In this document: positions 7,948 through 16,518 of the stretch, piece by piece | Numbering within the stretch: the first letter of the stretch is position 1 | Layout: each line of letters opens with the position of its first letter | Assembly: GCA_937959265.1 (NCBI GenBank) | Contig: CALGMA010000009.1 | Span: forward strand, 1 to 64,000 | Direction of reading: 5' to 3' | Length of the DNA stretch: 64,000 nucleotides | Origin: an uncultured Anaerolineae bacterium | GTDB lineage: Bacteria; Chloroflexota; Anaerolineae; J036; Brachytrichaceae | Made by a program: the position numbers and the translations under genes | The notes under the pieces: generated by a model | What the model saw: the letters and a program-made list of their open reading frames with translations, nothing else | Told to the model about the DNA's origin: nothing | Databases searched by the model: none

Positions 7948-10416
7948 ATGGCAAAGAAAACTGATGCAAGGAAAGCTGGCAAGACCAGCGACCGTAAGAA
8001 CGGCGGGGTGACGTCGGCGGCGCAGCCGAAGAGCACCGCCGCAATGTGGGCGGAACACAACGCGCGCCTGCCGCGCACCGTTCTGCCCATCCCAGATGTC
8101 CCGCCGGTTGGGCTGACGACCTATGACGCCAAAGATCCGGACACGAATTATCCGCCCATCGTGCCGTTGCGTCCGCCCGAAGGCGCCCCCAACGTGCTGA
8201 TCATTCTGCTCGATGACGTCGGCTTTGGCGCATCGTCCGCCTTCGGCGGCCCGTGCCAGACGCCGAACTTCGAGAAGCTGGCCGCCAACGGGCTCAAGTA
8301 CAACCGCTTTCACACCACCGCGCTGTGCGCGCCCACCCGCCAGGCGCTCCTGACCGGCCGCAATCATCATTCGGCCGGCATGGGCGCGATCACCGAGATG
8401 GCGACCTCGGCGCCGGGCAACAACTCTGTGCTGCCCAACACCATCTCGCCGATTGCGCGCACGCTGAAGCTCAACGGCTACTCGACCGCGCAGTTCGGCA
8501 AGTGCCATGAGGTGCCGGTCTGGCAGACCAGCCCTATGGGCCCGTTCGACGCCTGGCCCACCGGTGGCAGCGGCTTCGAGTACTTCTATGGCTTCATCGG
8601 CGGCGAGACCAGTCAGTGGTACCCGGCTCTCTACGAGGGCACGACGCCGATTGAACCAGAAAAGACACCCGAAGAGGGCTATCACCTCACCGAGGACATG
8701 ACGACCAAGGCGATCAAGTGGGTTCGACAGCAAAAGGCGCTGATGCCCGATAAGCCGTTCTTCATCTACTTCGCGCCGGGCGCCACACATGCGCCGCATC
8801 ACGTGCCCAAGGAATGGGCTGACAAATACAAGGGCCAGTTCGACCAAGGTTGGGACAAACTGCGCGAGGAGACATTTGCGCGGCAGAAGCAACTAGGCGT
8901 CATCCCGCAGGACTGTATGCTCACGGCGCGCCATGCGGAGATTCCGGCCTGGGACAGCGTGCCGGCGGAGATGAAGCCTGTCCTCGCCCGCCAGATGGAG
9001 GTGTATGCCGGCTTCCTCGAGCACACCGACTATCAGATCGGGCGGCTGATCGAGGCGCTGAAAGACCTCGAAGTTCTCGACGACACGCTGATCTTCTTGA
9101 TCATCGGCGACAACGGCGCATCGGCCGAGGGATCGCTGCAAGGCACTTACAACGAGATGGCGACGCTCACGGGCTTCGCCCACCTGGAGACGCCGGAATT
9201 TCTCATATCCAAACTCGACGAATTCGGCGGGGTCGAGGCTCACAACCACTACGCGGTAGGCTGGGCGCATGCGATGAACACGCCATACCAGTGGACCAAG
9301 CAAGTGGCCTCGCACTTCGGCGGCACCCGCAACGGCACGATCGTGCACTGGCCTAAGGGCATCAAGGCCAAGGGCGAGATCCGCAGCCAGTTCCATCACG
9401 TGATTGACGTCGTGCCCACTATCCTGGAAGCGGCGGGGTTGCCTCAGCCCTTGTTCGTCAACGGGGTGCAGCAAAAGCCCATCGAAGGCGTCAGCATGGT
9501 GTACTCGTTTGACGATGCCAACGCGCCCGAACGACACGAGACGCAATACTTCGAGATGGTGGGCAACCGTGGCATCTACCACAAAGGCTGGACGGCGGTG
9601 ACCAAGCACCGCACGCCGTGGGAGACTGGCACCGTCGAGCTGACGGCCTTCGATGACGATGTGTGGGAGCTATACGACACGAACACCGACTGGAGCCAGG
9701 CAAAGGATTTGGCGAAGGAGTATCCACAAAAACTGCATGAACTCCAGCGGCTATGGTTGATCGAAGCGGTCAAGTACAACGTGCTGCCGCTGGACGATCG
9801 CTTTGCCGAGCGCGGGAATGCCGACCTCGCCGGCCGGCCACAGTTGGTCAAGGGCAACCGGCAGTTGCTGTTCGGCGGCATGGGGCGGTTGACCGAGAAC
9901 TCGATCATCAACTACAAGAACAAGTCACACGCTGTCACAGCCGAGGTGGTCGTGCCCAAGTCCGGCGCAGAAGGTGTCATCGTCGCCGTGGGCGGAAGTA
10001 TCGGCGGCTGGAGCCTGTATGCCAAGAACGGCGTGCTGAAGTACTGCTACAACTTCTACGGCTTTGACCGCTACACGATCGAAGGCACATCGAAGATTCC
10101 ATCGGGGACGCATCAGGTGCGGATGGAGTTCGACTACGACGGCGGCGGCGTGGCCAAAGGCGGCACAGTCGCGCTCTTCGTTGACGGCGAGATGTGTGGC
10201 AAGGGCCGCGTGGAGCAAACCGAGCCGATAGTCTTCTCCTCCGACGAGACGCTCGACGTTGGCGATGAATTCGGTTCGCCGGTCACCCCCGACTATCCGG
10301 CCGATAAGAAGTTCAGTGGCGAGGTGAACTGGGTTCAGATTGATGTAGACGTCAAAGACGAAGATCACTTCATCTCGCCGGAGGAGCGGTATCGGGTGGC
10401 AATGGCCTTGCAATAG
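7948..10416 (+). CDS. Type I (formylglycine-dependent) arylsulfatase
   Basis: APNVLIILLDDVGFG and CAPTRQALLTGR (CxPxR sulfatase motif); GGAGGT Shine-Dalgarno at 7935; ATG at 7948. Confidence 0.94.
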   Translation: MAKKTDARKAGKTSDRKNGGVTSAAQPKSTAAMWAEHNARLPRTVLPIPDVPPVGLTTYDAKDPDTNYPPIVPLRPPEGAPNVLIILLDDVGFGASSAFGGPCQTPNFEKLAANGLKYNRFHTTALCAPTRQALLTGRNHHSAGMGAITEMATSAPGNNSVLPNTISPIARTLKLNGYSTAQFGKCHEVPVWQTSPMGPFDAWPTGGSGFEYFYGFIGGETSQWYPALYEGTTPIEPEKTPEEGYHLTEDMTTKAIKWVRQQKALMPDKPFFIYFAPGATHAPHHVPKEWADKYKGQFDQGWDKLREETFARQKQLGVIPQDCMLTARHAEIPAWDSVPAEMKPVLARQMEVYAGFLEHTDYQIGRLIEALKDLEVLDDTLIFLIIGDNGASAEGSLQGTYNEMATLTGFAHLETPEFLISKLDEFGGVEAHNHYAVGWAHAMNTPYQWTKQVASHFGGTRNGTIVHWPKGIKAKGEIRSQFHHVIDVVPTILEAAGLPQPLFVNGVQQKPIEGVSMVYSFDDANAPERHETQYFEMVGNRGIYHKGWTAVTKHRTPWETGTVELTAFDDDVWELYDTNTDWSQAKDLAKEYPQKLHELQRLWLIEAVKYNVLPLDDRFAERGNADLAGRPQLVKGNRQLLFGGMGRLTENSIINYKNKSHAVTAEVVVPKSGAEGVIVAVGGSIGGWSLYAKNGVLKYCYNFYGFDRYTIEGTSKIPSGTHQVRMEFDYDGGGVAKGGTVALFVDGEMCGKGRVEQTEPIVFSSDETLDVGDEFGSPVTPDYPADKKFSGEVNWVQIDVDVKDEDHFISPEERYRVAMALQ

Positions 10417-10587
10417 CTTTTTGCATCTCCATCGTCGACCCGATCCCGGGCGGTGCCGTCGCGGCGGCAGCGGCTCACTACGTGCTCAATCCGGCACTGC
10501 CGGAAGTCGAGACGCCAACGCACGCGACGGCACGCCAAAACGCGTGAACATCCCACTTGGACCACAAACAGGGAAAGAGTCATTTTA

Positions 10588-11030
10588 GAGGTTGATACGA
10601 TAGTTCCACTTGATTACGCCGTGATCGAATTTCCGGGCAGCAAGTTCAAAGGCGAGATTGCCCCGGAACTTTACCGGCTGGTGGCGGACGGTCTGATTCG
10701 CATCGTTGACCTGGTTTCCTCTCGAAGGACAAAGTGACAAATTCACCGTCGTGGAATTGAACGACTTGAGCGATGAAGAGTGCAGCCAATTCGCGCCTCT
10801 GATTGAGAGGCTTGACCGGCTGTTCACGGCCGAGGACATTGCCAATTTGGCAGCATCTGTCCTCGACAACACATCGGCGCTGGTCATGTTGTGGCAGAAC
10901 GTGTGGACGGAGCGAATTCGCCACGCGGTCACCAACGCGAATGGCCGGTTGATCGCTCACGTGCGCGTGCCTGCCGAGGTGTTGTCAGGAAGTGATGGCC
11001 GAAGTTGCGACCGTGGGCGCGCAAGTGTAA
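10588..11030 (+). pseudogene. DUF6325-like protein, two frameshifts
   Basis: LDYAVIEFPGSKFKGEIAPELYRLVADGLIRIVDLV (frame 1), then FTVVELNDLSDEECSQFAPLIERLDRLFTAEDIANLAAS...LIAHVRVPAEVL (frame 2), then QEVMAEVATVGAQV* (third frame) ending TAA 11028-11030. Confidence 0.7.
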
Positions 11031-11039
11031 CGCGGCGTT

Positions 11040-11370
11040 CAAAAGGAAGACAGCATGTGAAGAAGATCCATCATCGTTGCGCCGCGCCGCTGGTGTGCGC
11101 AGCCGCCACGACCACAGTACGACCACAGTGGTGGCCGGCCCCGGGACGGCAGTTTCTGGCGCCATCTCCCGGCCGCCAACAGCAGATGGACGCGGTCGTG
11201 CAACAAGCCACCCCCCGGCAGGCAGCGCCAATGCCCAGCGGGGCGCTCAGCGACGAAGCGCTCGCCCAGTTGCAGAAGTTGGCCGACTTGCAAAGGGCGG
11301 GTGTGATTACGCAACAAGAATTCGTCGCTAAGAAGAAGTCGCTAAGAAGAAGCAAATTCTGGGTCTGTGA
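11040..11370 (+). pseudogene. SHOCT-domain protein, frameshifted
   Basis: STTTVVAGPGTAVSGAISRP in one frame, QQQMDAVVQQATPRQAAPMPSGALSDEALAQLQKLADLQRAGVITQQEFVAKKK in another, AKKKQILGL* in a third after a tandem duplication. Confidence 0.7.
11325..11352 (+). repeat. 14-bp perfect tandem duplication TCGCTAAGAAGAAG x2
   Basis: Read directly: 11325-11338 and 11339-11352; shifts the reading frame at the SHOCT C-terminus. Confidence 0.95.
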
Positions 11371-11485
11371 TTCAGTTGGGCTAGAGGGTTAGATCAGTCG
11401 CGGTCATAAATGGGCCGCGCTGAAAGAACAGGACAGACCGAGCTTCGTGCAATTTCCAATTGGTTTGTTATCAGGTCAGGCGGTG

Positions 11486-12217
11486 ATGAATGACGCCCAA
11501 CCCGCGGGACGGACATTGCGGCGCGCTGCCAATCTCACGGCAGCGGTGGGCATCGCCCATGCTGTGCTGTTCATCCTGTCCTATGTTCTGGCTATGGGCA
11601 TACCCGGCGCGAAGGCGACGGATGCGGAACTCGTGACGTTCTACACCGGCGGCGACCGGCAGCGCATCATTCTAATCGGGTTGTATCTCATGCCGTTCGC
11701 CGGCATCGCCTTTTTGTGGTTCATCGTCGCGCTGCGCATGTGGATTGCGCATTCCGCACGGCGACTAGATGCGTTGTTTTCGAACGTGCAACTGGTTAGC
11801 GGCATCATCTACGTTGCTTTGTTCCTGACGGCGGCTGCGGCGTTGTCGGCCACGGCGGCCAGCATCGAGTTTGCAGGATCGGTCATGGATCCCGATGTGA
11901 CGCGCCAGTTCCTGCAATTCCACAACACGATGGTATTGGTGCTGGCGATGCGCATGGCGGCCATCTTCGTCTTCACAACCTCGAACATCGGCCGCAGCAC
12001 GGGCGCGCTGCCGCGCTGGTTTATCTATGCCGGTTTTGCGGTTGGGCTGTTTCTGTTGCTGAGCGCCAGCTTCAGCCCGGCGCTAGTTCTGGTGTTCCCC
12101 GTCTGGATGATGACCCTGTGCGTGATCCTGTTGTGGCAGGCGCGGCGCGTGCTGGCGGATACTGTCTTGCCGTTGCGTCCGATGCCGGCTGACGCTACGT
12201 CACACATCGAGATGTGA
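11486..12217 (+). CDS. Membrane protein of unknown function
   Basis: Several hydrophobic segments (HAVLFILSYVLAMGIPG, LIGLYLMPFAGIAFLWFIVALRMWI, IIYVALFLTAAAALSATAA...); internal ATG at 11486. Confidence 0.65.
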   Translation: MNDAQPAGRTLRRAANLTAAVGIAHAVLFILSYVLAMGIPGAKATDAELVTFYTGGDRQRIILIGLYLMPFAGIAFLWFIVALRMWIAHSARRLDALFSNVQLVSGIIYVALFLTAAAALSATAASIEFAGSVMDPDVTRQFLQFHNTMVLVLAMRMAAIFVFTTSNIGRSTGALPRWFIYAGFAVGLFLLLSASFSPALVLVFPVWMMTLCVILLWQARRVLADTVLPLRPMPADATSHIEM

Positions 12218-12256
12218 GGCTATAACTAAAGCGATGACTGTGGAGCAAAAGGAGCC

Positions 12257-13165
12257 ATGAAAGAGATTTTGACCGTTTTATCCAACGTCGCGGTGCTGAC
12301 CTTCGTGGTATCGAGCATGCTAGCGATGGGTACGTCGCTGACCGTGCCGCAGATCACGTCCACGCTCAAGAACGGCAAATTGATCGCCTGGGCGCTGATC
12401 GCCAACTTCGTTCTGGTGCCGCTGGCGGCGTTGCTCGTCACGGCCATCATTCCGCTTCAGGAGAGCCAGAAGATCGCGCTGATCATCCTGGGTTGCGCGG
12501 CTGGCGCGCCGTTCCTACCCAAACTGGCGCAGTTTGCCAAGGGCAATGTGCCGTTCGCCGTCGGCCTGATGGTGCTCTTGATGGTAGTCACCATCATTTA
12601 CATGCCCGTCGTCATGCCGCTGCTCTTGTCGGGCGTGTCGGTGAACCCGCTGTCCATCGCCTCGTCGCTGATCATCACCATGTTGTTGCCGCTGGGAGTC
12701 GGCTTGTTCATCAAGGCGCGCTACGCCGAGCCGGCGGCACACCTCAACCACACCATGGGGCAGATCAGCAACGTAGCGCTCATGCTGGTGCTGGTGACGA
12801 CGGTGCTGGCGAACTTTCAAGACCTGATCGGCGTGATCGGCACCGGCGGCATCCTTGCTGGACTGCTATTTCTGATCGCATCTCTGGCCATCGGCTTTCT
12901 GGTCGGGCGCTTTGCAGGTGGGCCGGACGTGATGGGTGTGATGGGGTTGGGGACAGGCCAGCGCAACATCTCGGCGGCCATGCTGGTTGCGACATCGAAC
13001 TTCAGCGACCCGAACGTGCTGGTGATGATCATGGTGGTGTCTACGCTGGGCTTGTTCGTGCTCTTCCCGGTTGCAGGTGAATTGGGCAAGCGGGCCAAAC
13101 GCGCAACAGGAGATGCGCAAATGACTGCGCCGGACGCGACGCCGGAATCCACAGCGACTGTGTGA
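12257..13165 (+). CDS. Bile acid:sodium symporter (BASS) family transporter
   Basis: VSSMLAMGTSLTVPQI..., GCAAGAPFLPKLAQFAKGN, GLGTGQRNISAAMLVAT are family-like signatures. Confidence 0.8.
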   Translation: MKEILTVLSNVAVLTFVVSSMLAMGTSLTVPQITSTLKNGKLIAWALIANFVLVPLAALLVTAIIPLQESQKIALIILGCAAGAPFLPKLAQFAKGNVPFAVGLMVLLMVVTIIYMPVVMPLLLSGVSVNPLSIASSLIITMLLPLGVGLFIKARYAEPAAHLNHTMGQISNVALMLVLVTTVLANFQDLIGVIGTGGILAGLLFLIASLAIGFLVGRFAGGPDVMGVMGLGTGQRNISAAMLVATSNFSDPNVLVMIMVVSTLGLFVLFPVAGELGKRAKRATGDAQMTAPDATPESTATV

Positions 13166-13186
13166 CTGTGCAGGCAGCCGATTACA

Positions 13187-13282
13187 GTAGTCGGCATCCC
13201 CGGTTCGCTGGTCGGCCTGCAAGCTGAAGACCCGACCATCGCCGAGTTGCTCAAGCTACTTGGCTACGCCACCGGGGAGTGA
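13187..13282 (+). pseudogene. Arylsulfatase internal fragment
   Basis: VVGIPGSLVGLQAEDPTIAELLKLLGYATGE*; matches the conserved IPGSxxGLQPEDPTIAELLKPLGYATGQFGK segment of many arylsulfatases. Confidence 0.75.
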
Positions 13283-13349
13283 GGTCGCCCCAATCCGCCA
13301 CCTGCTCTGAGCCGCCTCGGCATGGGGTGGGAATCCAGATAAGGACGCA

Positions 13350-13697
13350 GTGTATCTGAACGTTGTGCCGAAGGGGAACGACGGGACGACGGTTTGCCAG
13401 CTGACGGTCGAGGATGTGCCGGTGGACGGGTTCTGGTCGGTGTGTGTCTATAACACTGAGGGCTTTGTGAAAAGAACGCGAAGGACGCTTACGTGGTCAA
13501 CAACCTCACCGCGAAGACGAACGATGACGGGTCAATCTCTATCCAGCCAGTTCGGCGGCTGTGATGAGAAAGTGCCCAACTGTCTGCCGATCACGCCCGG
13601 CTGGAGCTACATGGTGCGACTGTGTCGCCCGCGCGAAGAGATTCTCGATGGCACGCGGAAATTCCCCGAGGCTCAGGCGGCAAGGCCGATAGGTTGA
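13350..13697 (+). pseudogene. DUF1254/DUF1214 C-terminal fragment with compensating frameshifts
   Basis: YLNVVPKGNDGTTVCQLTVEDVPVDGFWSVCVYN... + EKNAKDAYVVNNLTAKTNDDGSISIQ (shifted frame) + FGGCDEKVPNCLPITPGWSYMVRLCRPREEILDGTRKFPEAQ. Confidence 0.75.
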
Positions 13698-13720
13698 AGT
13701 GCGGTCACCAAGCACACGCC

Positions 13721-15550
13721 ATGCAACAAACCGCAACAACCACGTCGGCGGCGAACGCGAAGCAGCTGCGTATGCCAACCTTTCTAATTGGCATTCGGGG
13801 CGCAACGGACTTGCCCAGGGAGATCATCGCCGGCGTGACGCTGGCTGCGCTGATGATCCCGCTCAACATCGGCTACGCCCAAGTGGCGGGCTTGCCGCCC
13901 ATTGTCGGCCTGTATGCCGCCATCGTGCCGATGATCGCCTTCGCGTTGCTCAGCACGTCGCGCAACCTTGTGGCCAGCCCCGACGCGCCCATCGCCGCGC
14001 TGATCGGTGGGCTGCTAGCGAGCCTCGCTGCGCCGGAAGATCCGCGCTATGTGCAACTTGCGTTTGGCCTGGCGTTGTTGTGCGCGCTGATTTTCGTTTT
14101 GTTCTGGTTGTTCAGGCTGGGCTTCCTCGCTAACTTTCTCTCGCGCGCTGTGCTCATCGGCTTCATTACGGGTCTGGGGATCGAAGTGTTCACCAGCCAG
14201 TTGAAGAAGATCATGGGTGTGTCGCTCGAAGCCGAGGGCTACTTCCGCGAGGTCGTCGAACTGGTTCGCAAAATTCCTGAAGCGAATCTGTATGCGGCCG
14301 CCATCGGCGTGGGCAGCATCGTCATCATCCGCCTGCTCAAGCGCTACGCGCCCAAACTGCCCGGCGCGCTGATCGCGCTCGTGCTGATGACGGCGGTCGT
14401 CGCCATCTTCAATCTGGATGCGCGTGGCGTGAGTGTGCTGGGCGCAGTGCCCTCCGGCCTGCCGACGCTGGTGTGGCCGCAACTTGCGCTCAGCGACTAC
14501 GTCAGACTCTTGCCCGGCGCGCTTGCGATCTGCGGCGTGACGCTGGCTGAGGGCCTTCTGATCGGGCGAAAGTATGCCCAAAAGTACAGCGACAAACTCG
14601 ATGCAGACCAGGAAATGTTCGCTTTTGGCGCGGCCAACGCCGCGGCCGGGTTGACCGGCGCGTTCGTAATCGGGTCAAGCGCGTCGCGCACAGCGGCCAT
14701 GGATGGCGCAGGCGCGCGCAGCCAGATTCCCAGCCTCGTCGCTGCGGGCGTCGTGGCGATCCTGCTGCTGTTCTTCTCGCCGCTGCTGGCGCTGCTGCCG
14801 AACGCGGCGCTGGGCGGCATCGTCGCCAACGCCGTGCTCAGCTTGATCGAGGTGGACGAGTTGCGCAAGCTGTTTCGCATGCGCCGCTCCGAATTCTGGA
14901 TTGCCGTCGTGTGTCTTTTGAGCGTGCTTGTACTGGGCGCGCTGCCGGCGGTGATCATTGCCTTCCTACTCAGCACCATCGCCGTCGTTGGCCGCGCATC
15001 CACGCCGCAGACGGCGGTTATGGCTGTGCTGCCGGATGGCCGAGGCTACTACGCTCACGTGGACGAGGGCGCCCATCAGATCGTCACTCAGCCCGGCCTG
15101 ATCATCTATCGCTTCGGCTCGTCACTGTATTTTGCCAACGCCAACACCTTTACCGATGAGGCGCAGCGGCTGGTCGAGGAGGCTACGGCCAAGGGCGACG
15201 ATGAGCGTCCCTCGATCCCCATTTCGAGTGCCTCAGAAGGGGGCCGAGGGATCGGGGAGGTGCGCTGGTTCGTGCTGGATGCCGAGGCGATCAACGACAT
15301 TGACACGACCGGCGCCGAGGCGTTGCGCACCGTAGCAGAGGTCTTGAAGAAGCGGGGCGTGACCCTTGCCCTCTCGCGCGCCAACCCGCGCGTGCCCGGC
15401 CTGCTCAAGGCTTACGACCTGGATGAGGCCATCCCGGAATTGCTTCGCTTCCAAACCAACCGCGATGCTGTGGCAGCGTTCGACAAGGAACGGGCCGCCA
15501 ACGCCAATCCTGACGCGACAAGGGTTGCGGCCCTGGATACCGATGAGTAA
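13721..15550 (+). CDS. SulP family anion transporter with STAS domain
   Basis: DLPREIIAGVTLAALMIPLNIGYAQVAGLPPIVGLYAAIVPMIAFALLSTSRNLVASPDAPIAAL; C-terminal STAS IYRFGSSLYFANANTF...DTTGAEALRTVAEVLKKRGVTLALSRANPRV. Confidence 0.92.
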   Translation: MQQTATTTSAANAKQLRMPTFLIGIRGATDLPREIIAGVTLAALMIPLNIGYAQVAGLPPIVGLYAAIVPMIAFALLSTSRNLVASPDAPIAALIGGLLASLAAPEDPRYVQLAFGLALLCALIFVLFWLFRLGFLANFLSRAVLIGFITGLGIEVFTSQLKKIMGVSLEAEGYFREVVELVRKIPEANLYAAAIGVGSIVIIRLLKRYAPKLPGALIALVLMTAVVAIFNLDARGVSVLGAVPSGLPTLVWPQLALSDYVRLLPGALAICGVTLAEGLLIGRKYAQKYSDKLDADQEMFAFGAANAAAGLTGAFVIGSSASRTAAMDGAGARSQIPSLVAAGVVAILLLFFSPLLALLPNAALGGIVANAVLSLIEVDELRKLFRMRRSEFWIAVVCLLSVLVLGALPAVIIAFLLSTIAVVGRASTPQTAVMAVLPDGRGYYAHVDEGAHQIVTQPGLIIYRFGSSLYFANANTFTDEAQRLVEEATAKGDDERPSIPISSASEGGRGIGEVRWFVLDAEAINDIDTTGAEALRTVAEVLKKRGVTLALSRANPRVPGLLKAYDLDEAIPELLRFQTNRDAVAAFDKERAANANPDATRVAALDTDE

Positions 15551-15619
15551 AAGAGCGATGCGATGACCAAACAACAGCGCAGACAAACCAAGTCAAGCAA
15601 CAGCAAAAAGGAGAAAGCA

Positions 15620-16489
15620 ATGCCTGATGTGAACGCACACAAGCAGTCTGCCATCACACCAGCCGAGGCTCGCGCCATCGCCAAAGAAACCTACACCTAC
15701 GGCTTCCTGCTGGTAGACAACTACCGCGTCATGCACTCGTTCTTCGTGGATCGTGGCGGCAAGGAGTTCAAGGCGCCGTGGAATCAGATTCACAACGAGG
15801 CGCGCATCTTCACGTCGGACGACCGAACGATAGGCAAGCACACGTTCAGCCGGGAGCGAATCGGCACCCGGTACGTCATGGCCGGGGTCTGGACGCTGGT
15901 CAACCCTGCCGATCAGCAGGACATCAAAAAGGTTCGCGACCTCCAAGACGCGATCAGTGTCGATCAGAAGAGTATGGGCAAGTTTGAGGTGCCGAACTGG
16001 GATCCGGCGAGCCAGAAGACGGTTCGTGACGCGCTGATCGCGCTTGGCGCAACGCTCCCAGACACGCGCTGCATGTTCGGCAAAAACAACGACGTGGAAC
16101 TGGTGCGACATCTCGTCGGCAGCGCGATGGCGGGGGGCGACAACCCCGAGAAGGGCGCGCTTTACCTGAACGTCACGCCGCTCGAGAACGACGGCAAGAC
16201 GGTGTACTGCTTGACGGTCAAGGATGTGCCGGTGGACGAGTTCTGGTCAGTGTGCGTCTATAACGCGGACGGCGACTACCAAAAGAACAAGCACGACGCC
16301 TACTCGGGCAACAGCATTACGGGGAAGAAGAACGCGGACGGCTCGGTAACGATTCAGTTTGGCGGGTGGGATGGCAAGACGCCCAATTGCGTGCCGATCG
16401 TGCGGGCTGGAATTACATGGTGCGCCTTTATCGCCGGCGCGGGCCGGTCCTCGGCGACACATGGATCTTCCCCAAGGCGCAGCCAGTGA
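15620..16489 (+). pseudogene. DUF1254/DUF1214 family protein, probably internally deleted and C-terminally frameshifted
   Basis: EARAIAKETYTYGFLLVDNYRVMHSFF...GKFEVPNWDPASQKTVRDALIALGATLPDTRCMFG...YLNVTPLENDGKTVYCLTVKDVPVDEFWSVCVYNADGDYQKN; frame +1 near 16402 restores GWNYMVRLYRRRGPVLGDTWIFPKAQPVS*. Confidence 0.7.
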
Positions 16490-16518
16490 GTTGAGCACGC
16501 CGATGCCGATGAAAAACC

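Noticed and set aside
7768-8892. 374-aa minus-strand ORF opposite the sulfatase
   Set aside because: Mirror ORF in GC-rich coding DNA; Arg/His-rich with no domain; the plus strand has clear sulfatase motifs.
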